A stretch of DNA of 11,564 nt from the NCBI GenBank assembly GCA_964477485.1, contig CAYZEE010000033.1, positions 1 through 11,564 on the forward strand. The letters are read 5' to 3'. The DNA is from CAYZEE01 sp964477485. Lineage in GTDB: Bacteria > Patescibacteriota > Microgenomatia > Levybacterales > UBA12049. Below, piece by piece: positions 1 to 6,535 of the stretch (positions are counted from its first letter, which is position 1; each line of letters starts with the position of its first letter). Position numbers and translations under genes: made by a program. A model generated the notes under the pieces. The model was given only the letters and a program-made list of their open reading frames with translations, did no database searches and was not told the DNA's origin.

Positions 1-174
1 GTTTTGTCTCATCGAGCGAATCGAGAAATAATAGAGAGATATTATCAAGATTTTACTCGTACGGTTTCTTCGGAAGGGTACCACCGAGACTTGCCCGAAC
101 AATCACATAAGGAATTAAAAAATAACCAGTTGTCCATTCTTTTTCTGATTCTGTCGCTCAAAATGAACCCCTAG
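1..174 (+). CDS. possible 3' end of a gene cut by the window edge
   Basis: Frame 1 is open from the first base to a TAG at 172-174, giving 57 codons with no start inside the window. The first 38 or so residues (for example ERYYQDFTRTV and EGYHRDLPEQ) have a mixed, charged composition like real protein. The last 18 are hydrophobic and lie antisense to the small minus-strand gene that follows, so they may be fortuitous read-through. I recognise no family. It could be the tail of a neighbouring gene, possibly one interrupted when the element inserted, or chance. The sequence to the left is needed to decide. Confidence 0.3.
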   Translation, partial: VLSHRANREIIERYYQDFTRTVSSEGYHRDLPEQSHKELKNNQLSILFLILSLKMNP

Positions 175-306
175 AACTGCTTTATAAAGTACCTTCGCCA
201 TGAGAAAAAAGCGGTTAACCTCCTCTGGTGTCGGTTTCCTACCCAGTTCGTATAAAAGCGCTATGGCAATCTTGGCTTTCAGCAGTTTTTGTTTCCGTTC
301 ATCCAT
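115..306 (-). CDS. small hypothetical protein (63 aa) downstream of the recombinase
   Basis: A 63-residue reading frame starts with ATG 7 nt after the stop codon of the tyrosine recombinase and is read in the same direction, so the two are probably co-transcribed. The product is rich in Lys, Leu and Ala and looks mainly helical. Residues 8-21 form an amphipathic stretch (LLKAKIAIALLYEL), a KPTPEEV turn-helix boundary follows, then a second helix around 30-48. No signal peptide, Cys pair or catalytic motif is visible. There is no Shine-Dalgarno site, as for most genes here. I do not recognise the family. A small accessory factor of the recombinase is possible but nothing in the sequence shows it. 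Confidence 0.5.
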   Translation of the reverse strand: MDERKQKLLKAKIAIALLYELGRKPTPEEVNRFFLMAKVLYKAVLGVHFERQNQKKNGQLVIF

Positions 307-313
307 AAGTGAC

Positions 314-1243
314 TTAAATTACTTGGGCTTCTACATTTTGAGCAATTTGTTTGCTTAAATAAGGCCTGCGTTGAGGGTTACTCAAAATTAAGGTAGCCAT
401 TGATGATTCCCAGACATAGTTGGGGCAAAAGATCTGATAGCGGTTTTGCATGACTTGAGGGTTGGAGTGAACATACACAAGGGTCGTATCAATATATGAG
501 TGGCGCAACTGCTCCCGGATCGAGTAAATATCACACCCTTTTAAAAGCATATTCATAGCTAGCGAATGTCGGAATAGATGAGGCCATACTCGTTTTTGAA
601 TGCTTGCTCTCCTTGCAATTCGTTTAATGAGTTTCCGGACCGCATCGGTATGGAGAGCGTCTTCTTTTTTATTTAAGGCCACACTGAAAAAAAGTGTCTG
701 TTCTTCTCTTCTCGGATACCGTTCGAGGTATTCTTCAATAATTTGTAAACACGTAGGAGAAATACACACAATACCGTCTTTGTGGCCTTTGCCGCCTTTG
801 ATAAATACGGTGTTATTGCGAAAATCAATATCCTTGACCAGGAGTCGGCACAGTTCGAGGTTTCTCACACCAGTATAGGCAATCATACCTAGAATGGCTT
901 TTTCTCTAATGTTTTTACAGTAGCTAAACATCCGTGCAATTTCTGTTTCAGACAAAGTACCAGTAATAATCTTTTTGGGTTTTGCCGGTCGTCCTAAACG
1001 AATTGGTCTTCCTAAATATGCCGAATACCGTTCAAGAGCTAAACAGGTATTCACAATATGGCTATATGATTTGTTGGCTGAGTAAAACTTCATGAGATAA
1101 TTGATACAGTCATCTTTAGTTGGATTTTCATTGCCGGTTTGTTTGACAAAGCGTTTAATAGCCCCGCAGTATCCAGCAGCGCAAATGCTCCCAATGCCTT
1201 TTTCTACTATAAGATATGAGGTAAAGCGTGTATAATCAACCAT
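314..1243 (-). CDS. tyrosine recombinase/integrase of the XerC/XerD type
   Basis: The 309-residue protein has the standard two-domain layout: an N-terminal SAM-like core-binding domain (about 3-80) and a C-terminal catalytic domain (about 95-275). All six catalytic positions are present: R127 (TGVRNLEL), K152 in GGKGHK, H222 and R225 in PHLFRH, H248 in LRHSYIDTT, and the nucleophile Y257 in LVYVH. It is therefore predicted to be active and would cut and rejoin DNA through a 3'-phosphotyrosine. Its length matches XerC/XerD and short integrases. About 35 residues beyond the usual C-terminus (275-309) have no motif I recognise. It lies at the left end of the element, diverges from the Xre regulator and is followed by a small gene. 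It may integrate the element, resolve multimers, or both. No tRNA-type attachment site is visible. Confidence 0.94.
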   Translation of the reverse strand: MVDYTRFTSYLIVEKGIGSICAAGYCGAIKRFVKQTGNENPTKDDCINYLMKFYSANKSYSHIVNTCLALERYSAYLGRPIRLGRPAKPKKIITGTLSETEIARMFSYCKNIREKAILGMIAYTGVRNLELCRLLVKDIDFRNNTVFIKGGKGHKDGIVCISPTCLQIIEEYLERYPRREEQTLFFSVALNKKEDALHTDAVRKLIKRIARRASIQKRVWPHLFRHSLAMNMLLKGCDIYSIREQLRHSYIDTTLVYVHSNPQVMQNRYQIFCPNYVWESSMATLILSNPQRRPYLSKQIAQNVEAQVI

Positions 1244-1285
1244 AGAAATTTTTTGATATTTAATTATTTTTACTAAACAGGCTAG

Positions 1286-1307
1286 AATATAGTCTACAAG
1301 CTATATT
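1286..1307. repeat. inverted repeat in the recombinase/regulator intergenic region
   Basis: AATATAG and CTATATT are 7-bp inverted arms separated by 8 bp. They sit between the divergent recombinase and Xre genes, directly beside a longer palindrome at 1305-1333. An operator for the Xre protein or an accessory recombinase-binding site are both plausible. No experimental or comparative support is visible. Confidence 0.45.
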
Positions 1308-1333
1308 AACTTAGTCTCGTAGACTTAGTGAAT
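1305..1333. promoter_or_regulatory. 29-bp imperfect palindrome, candidate operator or recombination core site
   Basis: Two 13-bp arms match at 11 of 13 positions around a 3-bp centre (CGT). The inner arms AGTCT/AGACT are perfect. The site lies about 62 bp upstream of the recombinase start and 98 bp upstream of the Xre start. Size and symmetry fit either an Xre operator controlling both divergent genes or a tyrosine-recombinase core site, which is two inverted arms around a short spacer. A related shorter palindrome, GTCT-TAG-AGAC, lies at 1381-1391 just before the Xre gene, which favours the operator reading. Confidence 0.5.
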
Positions 1334-1430
1334 TATACATGAAACATCAAGATATGTCAAGTAAAAATACTAATTTTCTCGTCTTAGAGACTGGGGTAAT
1401 TTTAAAAATTTCTGCCATGCTTAATAGTAT

Positions 1431-1679
1431 ATGGAAGAAACAAAACGACGAAAGTTTAAACCAAGAAAACTCAACTGGCGCGATAAACTCCTCGCTGACA
1501 AAATTCGCTGGTTTAGACGAGACCATAATTTAACTCAAGAAAAACTTTCAGAACTTCTCCATACTAATCTTACCTATTTATCCTCGGTTGAGCGCTACAA
1601 ACGCGGAGTAAGTCTGCCGGTGTTATATAAACTCTCGAGAATTTTTAAAGTTAAAGTAAAAGATTTATTCGAATTTTAA
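1431..1679 (+). CDS. Xre/Cro-family helix-turn-helix regulator
   Basis: The 82-residue protein consists of a basic N-terminal tail (MEETKRRKFKPRK) and one Cro/CI-type HTH domain (about 22-82). The pattern is canonical: LTQEKLSELLH for the positioning helix (34-44), TNLTYLSSVERYKRG for the recognition helix and following loop (45-59), and SLPVLYKLSRIFKVKVKDLF at the end. It should bind operator DNA as a dimer and probably represses the divergent recombinase, itself, or the transfer operon that starts 88 bp downstream. ATG at 1431 is chosen because it precedes the whole domain. No Shine-Dalgarno site is seen. The overlapping frame starting at 1339 is rejected as a shadow. Confidence 0.85.
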   Translation: MEETKRRKFKPRKLNWRDKLLADKIRWFRRDHNLTQEKLSELLHTNLTYLSSVERYKRGVSLPVLYKLSRIFKVKVKDLFEF

Positions 1680-1740
1680 ATCTTTTTTCTCCTCTTCTTT
1701 AAGAATTTTCCTGTATTAACAACCCAAATATAGCCAAATA

Positions 1741-1749
1741 TGCTATAAT
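1741..1749 (+). promoter_or_regulatory. extended -10 promoter of the coupling ATPase gene
   Basis: TGCTATAAT is a perfect extended -10 element (TGn followed by TATAAT). It ends 18 bp before the ATG of the 968-aa ATPase, so the expected transcript start leaves only about a 12-nt leader. No convincing -35 box lies 16-18 bp upstream, as is usual for extended -10 promoters. The short leader agrees with the absence of a Shine-Dalgarno site. Confidence 0.6.
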
Positions 1750-1767
1750 TTCCTGTCAGAATAACCT

Positions 1768-4674
1768 ATGACAAATTTTCAACTTAACCACTTGTCATTT
1801 TTCCAACTCTATCTTTTACAACAGATTATGGCTTTCCCTCTTCTTTCTCAACAAACAAAATTAAATCTCTACCATTTCTTCTCCTCGTTGCATGCTGTAT
1901 CTTCTTTTCACCCGTCCCCTCTTTTGTTTTCTCTTTTCATCCTTCTTACTCCGGGTCTCATTATATTAATTCCAGCGGTATTACTTTTTTGTATCTATTT
2001 TCTTATTCGTTTTCTCCCAAGTTGGATATTATGGATTGTGGGTTTATTTTATAAACCACCTGCAGACAAAGCCTATCTTGAACTTACTTTTCCAGCCAAT
2101 ACTAACAAATCAGCTCTTGCTACCGAGCAGTTATATAAATTGCTTCATGCGCTCGGCGCGAAGCAAAACTTTTTACAGTCAGTCACTAAACAGAAAAAGA
2201 TTTATTCACTCGAAATTGTCTCCAGTCGTAATATGGGGATCCGCTATATTATGGTTGTTCCCAAAAACGAAGCTGAGCTTATTCATCAAACGCTCCTTGC
2301 CTATCTTCCCGGCCTTAGGGTAAGAGAAATACCGGATTACCTTGACGGGCAGTTTGATTATGTTTTGAATAAACCCAAATCTCCTAAAGACGACAATATA
2401 AACAAAGGAGCTTGTAATGACAGTAAAAAATCAGTATCAGTCGGAGTTATTGAGCTGAGGCTCGCCAGTGATTTCACCCTTTCCCTGCAAGATCAAAAAG
2501 TTCTTGACCAATATGATCCTATTTCATTTCTCACTAGTACTATGACAAAACTTGACCATGACGAATTGATTGCCTTTCAGATTGTAACGACACCTGTTGC
2601 TAACTCAAACCAGAAAACAGTGGTAGGAAGAATGGAAAAACTTCGCTTAGCCATTACCCAGGGTAAACCCATATCGGGTATGCTTAACCCCAATTTATTC
2701 GAGCAACTATCCTCGATGTTTCCAATTAATATTGCCGTTGTGATTATTAAAATAATTTTTGGTTTGTTAAAGATCGCTTTTCTTTTTGTCATCAGTTTTC
2801 CGGCTGCTCTCATAGATACGAGCGGTAAAAGCGTTCCTATTCTTATGGCTCCTCAAATAGATCTTCCACCCATCTTAAATGCTTATGAGAAAGAATTGCA
2901 CCAGATAGTGAAAGGAAAACTAGACCAGCATTTGTTTGAAACAACACTCCGTGTTCTTTTGGTAGTTAAAGATGGAGACACCCTTGATAGGCGCGCCGAT
3001 AGTATTATTGCTTCAGTTGGGCCATTTGCTAATACGCACCAATCATTAAGCCCCCGAGGAACTATTCTTCCTTCCCGATATATTATTAAGCAGCGTATTG
3101 AGCAATTTAAAAGGCGTTTGTTATCCGGGGGCTTGGGGTTTAATTCCATTTTATCTTCTTCAGAACTGGCCGATTTATACCATTTTCCATATACCGATAT
3201 CACCAAGGTTGAGGGACTTGTCAAAAGTAAAAGTAAAGATCTGCCTGCCCCGACATCCATGAAACGGATTGATGTCAAACTGGATATTATTATCGGCAAA
3301 AACCTCTATGGCGGTGAAGAAAATCTCATCGGCCTTACTCTCCCCCAACGACGGAAACATATGTATATATTAGGCAAAACCGGTATGGGAAAAACAACAT
3401 TAATCGAAGGGATGATAGCCCAGGACATGGAAAACGGTAAAGGCCTTATGTATATTGATCCACACGGCGACTCGTTTAAAAGACTGCTACGGTTAGTTCC
3501 GGAACGTCGGAAAAATGATGTTATTGTTTTAAATCCTGCCGATCGTAAATTTCCCTTTGGGTTAAATATTCTCTCCCCTGGAATTGAGTTTGAGGACAAA
3601 GACGAAGGGCAGGAGTGGATTTCCTCGGCCGCTATTTCTGTATTTCTAAAGCTTACCGATAAAGAGTTTTGGGGGCCACGTCTTGAGCATATCTTACGAA
3701 ACACTATTCTAACCGCTCTCCAAACGGAAAAACCACAACTTTATGTTATCCAAAAGCTCTTAACTACTACCAAATATCAAAAAATCGTAGCAGCCGACTT
3801 AACCGATCCCATATTAAAGCAATTCTGGGCTGATGAGTTTTCCTTAATGGGGACAATGCAGCAGTCAAACGCCATATCCCCGATTACCCACCGGATCGGT
3901 AAGTTTATTACTAATAAAATCTCCCGACATATTCTTTTACAGGAGAAATCCACCATCAATATCCAAAAAGCCATGGATGAGGGAAAAATCATTCTGGTAA
4001 ATCTAGCTAAAGGCGAACTCGGAGAGGACGTCTCCTCATTTTTTGGTTCAGTCCTCTTGTCGCTAGTACAACTATGTGCATACCAACGGCTTCATATCCC
4101 GGAAGAAGAACGCCGCGACTTTTTTGTCTATGTTGATGAATTCCAAAACTTTGCAACCCCTACGTTCTCTCAAATGTTTTCTGAGGGTAGAAAATTTAAG
4201 GTTGACTATATTCTTTCCCACCAGGATATTAATCAGATTGAAGAAATGAAAGATATTAAAACTATTGCCGGCAATAGCGGAAACTTAACGATATTTAGAG
4301 CCAGCCCTGATGATGAAGCGTTTATTCTCCCCTACATGGATCCGGAGGTTGAGAAAGGAGAAATAGTTAACCTTCTCCCCCACCACTTTTTTATGAAAGT
4401 AACCTCTAATGAGTCAGAAGACGCTTTCTCCGGCGTTACCATTTTGCAGACTAAAGAGGGGTTACCGACGGTAGCTAGTGAAATAACGTCATACACAAGA
4501 GAGCACTACACCAATCCCCGCGAAACAGTGGAAACACAGATCGAGGAGATGATTAACGATATTGATAACCAAATTAAAGGAATAGCTAAAAACCAAACAG
4601 CCATTGATACACAGCCGGATAATAATGGTGAGGAAATTAAACCAAAAAGGGTTAAAAAAAGAGGCATACAATAA
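1768..4674 (+). CDS. membrane-anchored conjugative coupling-protein-like ATPase (TraG/TraD/VirD4, HerA-FtsK superfamily)
   Basis: This 968-residue protein is predicted to be a DNA-pumping ATPase at the inner membrane, comparable to type IV secretion coupling proteins. Residues 51-95 are strongly hydrophobic (one or two membrane spans), and 320-349 forms a second hydrophobic segment. The intervening part (about 100-310) and 360-500 belong to an N-terminal region I cannot name with certainty. The ATPase core starts near 505. Walker A is GKTGMGKT at 536-543, the family motif YIDPHGD is at 562-568, and Walker B is FFVYVDEFQNF with D790 and E791. An SHQ sensor-like motif is at 817-819. The C-terminal tail (about 920-968) is polar and ends in a basic KRVKKR cluster. 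No other secretion-channel gene (VirB4, VirB6 and so on) is in the window. A HerA-like role in general DNA translocation is the main alternative. The next gene encodes a replication-relaxation-like protein, a pairing that supports a role in DNA transfer. Confidence 0.88.
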   Translation: MTNFQLNHLSFFQLYLLQQIMAFPLLSQQTKLNLYHFFSSLHAVSSFHPSPLLFSLFILLTPGLIILIPAVLLFCIYFLIRFLPSWILWIVGLFYKPPADKAYLELTFPANTNKSALATEQLYKLLHALGAKQNFLQSVTKQKKIYSLEIVSSRNMGIRYIMVVPKNEAELIHQTLLAYLPGLRVREIPDYLDGQFDYVLNKPKSPKDDNINKGACNDSKKSVSVGVIELRLASDFTLSLQDQKVLDQYDPISFLTSTMTKLDHDELIAFQIVTTPVANSNQKTVVGRMEKLRLAITQGKPISGMLNPNLFEQLSSMFPINIAVVIIKIIFGLLKIAFLFVISFPAALIDTSGKSVPILMAPQIDLPPILNAYEKELHQIVKGKLDQHLFETTLRVLLVVKDGDTLDRRADSIIASVGPFANTHQSLSPRGTILPSRYIIKQRIEQFKRRLLSGGLGFNSILSSSELADLYHFPYTDITKVEGLVKSKSKDLPAPTSMKRIDVKLDIIIGKNLYGGEENLIGLTLPQRRKHMYILGKTGMGKTTLIEGMIAQDMENGKGLMYIDPHGDSFKRLLRLVPERRKNDVIVLNPADRKFPFGLNILSPGIEFEDKDEGQEWISSAAISVFLKLTDKEFWGPRLEHILRNTILTALQTEKPQLYVIQKLLTTTKYQKIVAADLTDPILKQFWADEFSLMGTMQQSNAISPITHRIGKFITNKISRHILLQEKSTINIQKAMDEGKIILVNLAKGELGEDVSSFFGSVLLSLVQLCAYQRLHIPEEERRDFFVYVDEFQNFATPTFSQMFSEGRKFKVDYILSHQDINQIEEMKDIKTIAGNSGNLTIFRASPDDEAFILPYMDPEVEKGEIVNLLPHHFFMKVTSNESEDAFSGVTILQTKEGLPTVASEITSYTREHYTNPRETVETQIEEMINDIDNQIKGIAKNQTAIDTQPDNNGEEIKPKRVKKRGIQ

Positions 4675-4690
4675 TCTCTTACACCTACGG

Positions 4691-4734
4691 CAAAAATTAA
4701 CCAATTTTGAGGCTAAAAATCAAAATTTTGTAGC
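4691..4734. repeat. two AT-rich inverted repeats upstream of the relaxation gene
   Basis: AAAATT-aacc-AATTTT (4693-4708) is followed by GCTA...TAGC (4712-4734), whose interior contains the perfect 10-bp palindrome CAAAATTTTG (4721-4730). They precede a GC-richer hairpin at 4736-4771. The cluster fills most of the 120-bp gap between the coupling ATPase and the relaxation-like gene, a typical position for a transfer origin or a transcription attenuator. Confidence 0.45.
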
Positions 4735-4735
4735 A

Positions 4736-4771
4736 CCTATCCCTACCATAGAGGGAGTAGGTTGGGGTAGG
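4736..4771. repeat. hairpin with a 12-bp stem before the relaxation gene (terminator or oriT-like)
   Basis: CCTATCCCTACC (4736-4747) pairs with GGTTGGGGTAGG (4760-4771). There is one mismatch, one G-T pair and a 12-nt loop. A competing hairpin, CCTAC (4742-4746) with GTAGG (4757-4761), shares the same bases, so two structures are possible. Seven T residues follow at 4784-4790, but 12 nt after the stem, which is far for a classical intrinsic terminator. Attenuation between the two plus-strand genes or a nicking-site hairpin are both possible. Confidence 0.45.
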
Positions 4772-4794
4772 CAAGAAAGGTAGTTTTTTTAAAA

Positions 4795-5604
4795 GTGGAC
4801 AAAAGGAAATATAGTAATGATATGACTCTTCCAGATATTACTAACAAAGAAAAAGAAATAATAAAAGAAGTACTACGATTCAGATTTATAGACAGGTTAC
4901 ACCTGCAAAAACTATTAAACCATCAAGATGAAAAAACCATTCAAGTCTGGCTAAACGACCTAGTCAATAAAAAATACATCTTAAAAGATGAAGAAAGACT
5001 AGGAAAAGTCAATTATCCGGTTTACTATATGGGGCCTTTGGGGATCCGGTTTTTAAAAAAGTTGGGTGTCGCAGACTCTGGTCTTTTGCGTAACCTCTAT
5101 CGTGAGAAAAAATGTTCGCTGGCTTTTGTTTTTCACTGCCTCCTAATAACGGATGTTTCCTTAACATTTAAAACCTTGTCAGTGGGTTTGGTCACATTTA
5201 CTTCTCACACTTATAGTGACTACTCCTCTCCCCGCTCGCCGTTTTTCTTTTTAAAAAACTTAAGGCCGGCACTCGTTGTGGAACGGAAAGAAAACGAAAA
5301 CAAACGCCATATGTTATTTGAAATCATACCCTCTACCTTTCCTTTCTACCGGATGAAAAAACGGGTCCGCACCTATTTGCAGTTTCTCCAGGGCGGCGAC
5401 TGGGAAATTAACACAAGAACCATGCTTCCCGAAATCTTTTTTATTATGCCAACTCGTGATCTGAAATATCGCCTTAAGTACTTTACCAAAACTTTACTAC
5501 AACGAGTCTGGACTGATAATCTTTCACTTAACTTTACTACTGAAAATGGGGTCAGACAGGGCGGAGTCAATGCCCAAATCTGGGAAGAGATCGAGTATAC
5601 GTAA
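4795..5604 (+). CDS. replication-relaxation-like protein with N-terminal winged helix
   Basis: The 269-residue product resembles the replication-relaxation family of plasmids and conjugative elements. Residues 14-92 form a winged helix: helices around FIDRLHLQKLL and KTIQVWLNDLVNKKYI, then a wing ending VYYMGPLGIRFL. The C-terminal part has the family pattern of FHCLLITDV (113-121), LRPALVVE (156-163), FEII (175-178), a basic helix ending in YLQFL (194-198) and PEIFFIMPTRD (212-222). In better-known members I recall RPDA and ExD at these places. Here the first acidic residue is replaced (RPAL) and the second acid is missing, so nuclease activity, if the family has it, may be lost. The GTG start at 4795 is kept with reserve. 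An ATG at 4822 (codon 10) with AAAGGA upstream would remove nine residues. It follows the coupling ATPase and probably works with it on the transfer origin. Confidence 0.62.
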   Translation: MDKRKYSNDMTLPDITNKEKEIIKEVLRFRFIDRLHLQKLLNHQDEKTIQVWLNDLVNKKYILKDEERLGKVNYPVYYMGPLGIRFLKKLGVADSGLLRNLYREKKCSLAFVFHCLLITDVSLTFKTLSVGLVTFTSHTYSDYSSPRSPFFFLKNLRPALVVERKENENKRHMLFEIIPSTFPFYRMKKRVRTYLQFLQGGDWEINTRTMLPEIFFIMPTRDLKYRLKYFTKTLLQRVWTDNLSLNFTTENGVRQGGVNAQIWEEIEYT

Positions 5605-5625
5605 TGTTTTCAAAGCAAGGACCAC

Positions 5626-5665
5626 AAAAAACCGCAAGCAAGAGTGGTTAGCCCTTGCCTGCGGT
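5626..5665 (-). terminator. intrinsic terminator of the DUF2958 gene
   Basis: Read on the minus strand, a 12-bp stem with one mismatch (ACCGCAGGCAAG with CTTGCTTGCGGT, 5631-5665) and an 11-nt loop is followed at once by six T residues (5626-5631 on the plus strand are A). It starts 9 nt after the DUF2958 stop codon. On the plus strand no T run follows, so it is directional, although the stem may also slow transcripts from the relaxation gene. Confidence 0.85.
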
Positions 5666-5673
5666 CATTAAGA

Positions 5674-6117
5674 TTACTTGCCCATTACCTCAGATAATCG
5701 ACAAGGCTCGAAGTAGCGATCCCGCTCTATGGGTAACCCCAGTTTGCCCCGCGTTGAAAGAAGCTCGGATAAACTGAAGTACTCAACTTCCTTTTCAACA
5801 CCACAAACCAGACCGTAAAACGTATCCTTGCCATCAAACTCCATAGGATACCAGGTCCAGTCAAAGTCCGGATAGAAGAACTTGCAAATGAGTAACGGGT
5901 CTTCTACATCCTCCTGCGAACCCAGAGGCGGCAAGCGCTTCAAGAGCTCTTTGGTTAAGAGTTTCATAGACTGTTCCTTTCTGTAGTGGGAGAGGAGTTT
6001 TTGCCCCTTCTCACTATTAAAACTGATAAATTCAGCGTATTTACCGTACTCGAACCGACGGAATTCTCTTAACCGCTCATCGACGGTGTAACCCTTAAAG
6101 GTTGGGAGAATATACAT
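5674..6117 (-). CDS. DUF2958 protein with an extra N-terminal domain
   Basis: The C-terminal part (about 51-147) matches DUF2958 well: TKELLKRLPPLGSQEDVEDP, CKFFYPDFDWTWYPMEFDG, YFSLSELLSTRGKLGLPIER and DRYFEP. The function of this family is unknown. It is common on plasmids, phages and conjugative elements. Residues 1-46 (LPTFKGYTVDERLREFRR, then YGKYAEFISFNSEKG) form a separate conserved-looking module that I do not recognise by name. ATG at 6117 is chosen because GGAGGTG lies 9 nt upstream, the best ribosome site in the window. A TTG six codons further upstream overlaps that site. A second ATG at 5967 (residue 51), exactly at the DUF2958 boundary, has AAAGGA 7 nt upstream, so a short 97-residue form may also be made. 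The gene is monocistronic, with its own terminator. Confidence 0.82.
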   Translation of the reverse strand: MYILPTFKGYTVDERLREFRRFEYGKYAEFISFNSEKGQKLLSHYRKEQSMKLLTKELLKRLPPLGSQEDVEDPLLICKFFYPDFDWTWYPMEFDGKDTFYGLVCGVEKEVEYFSLSELLSTRGKLGLPIERDRYFEPCRLSEVMGK

Positions 6118-6260
6118 AGTCTTTTTCACCTCCAATCACCTTAAATTAATATTCTGAACGAGAAGATAAATTTCTCCTGTCCATTAAAATGGGGGCATGG
6201 GGTGAAAAGCAGATGTCAAAAGTTTTTTCTGAAGTGAAACGAAGAAAAAAGGATTTTAAC

Positions 6261-6324
6261 GCCTGTCAGAAAAATGCGCACCTTAGAAATACTTTGCTAT
6301 TATACTCTGCATTTTTCTACAGGC
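6261..6324. repeat. 64-bp long hairpin: 16-bp arms with one bulge, 31-bp loop
   Basis: The left arm (6261-6277) and right arm (6309-6324) are inverted copies of GCCTGT-AGAAAAATGC. They differ only by one extra C at 6267. The 31-bp loop contains TGCTATTATACT, an extended -10-like motif. No T run follows directly on either strand; on the minus strand six T residues come about 10 nt later (6245-6250). It might terminate leaky transcripts of the nuclease operon, act as an operator, or be a small inverted-repeat element. Confidence 0.65.
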
Positions 6325-6339
6325 TTAAACACCCACCTT

Positions 6340-6367
6340 TTGATAGCTGCGCTGAACCCCATATAAT
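6340..6367 (+). promoter_or_regulatory. orphan plus-strand promoter
   Basis: TTGATA (6340-6345) and TATAAT (6362-6367) are separated by 16 bp, close to the bacterial consensus. Transcription would start near 6374 and run toward the 3' end of the oppositely oriented HNH gene. Downstream come AGGAGA (6381-6386) and ATG-GTG-GGT-TAC-TAA (6388-6402), a four-residue frame. No gene uses this promoter, so it may drive a small RNA or antisense transcript. Confidence 0.5.
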
Positions 6368-6535
6368 GAAAAAGCAGGACAGGAGAAATGGTGGGTTACT
6401 AATCTGTTTTGTTTTGTTCTTATTTCGTGATTCTTGAGAGGGGAATTACTGGACCGGATATTTTCTACCTCTCTATGCCTCTATAATGGCCCTAGGCGGG
6501 ATTTTGGTGACCAAGATGACCTCTTCCTTCTTTCC

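Larger units (their letters stand above)
6118..6535. other. gene-poor intergenic region with hairpin and orphan promoter
   Basis: About 420 bp lie between the DUF2958 start and the end of the HNH nuclease gene. The only long frame (6189-6437, plus strand) has a non-protein-like composition and runs through a 64-bp palindrome, so I do not call it. What the region does hold is a small inverted repeat TTTTTTCT/AGAAAAAA (6223-6250), the long hairpin at 6261-6324, a near-consensus plus-strand promoter (6340-6367) followed by AGGAGA and a four-codon ATG frame (6388-6402), and a further TATAAT at 6482-6487. It could encode a small RNA or leader. It could also act as an origin or operator region. Confidence 0.5.

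Noticed and set aside
1..300. A tRNA 3' end or other attachment target near the recombinase
   Set aside because: No cloverleaf arms or T-loop motif could be found on either strand.
1339..1533. Plus-strand frame of 64 codons overlapping the Xre gene
   Set aside because: Its second half is out-of-frame sequence of the HTH gene, and the product has no recognisable fold. The Xre frame has a full domain.
6118..6135. TTG start for the DUF2958 gene at 6135
   Set aside because: The TTG overlaps the ribosome-binding sequence GGAGGTG that serves the ATG at 6117.
1752..6271. Shared 10-mer CCTGTCAGAA near the coupling ATPase promoter (1752-1761) and in the 64-bp hairpin (6262-6271)
   Set aside because: Dozens of 10-bp matches are expected by chance in a window of this size, and no further copies were seen.
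6170..6389. Inverted 13-bp match (GGACAGGAGAAAT) at 6377-6389 and 6170-6182
   Set aside because: A couple of such matches are expected by chance, and the shared part is a ribosome-site-like sequence.
6189..6437. Plus-strand frame of 82 codons in the gene-poor region
   Set aside because: It runs through the 64-bp hairpin and an orphan promoter, has no ribosome site and shows no domain or protein-like pattern.
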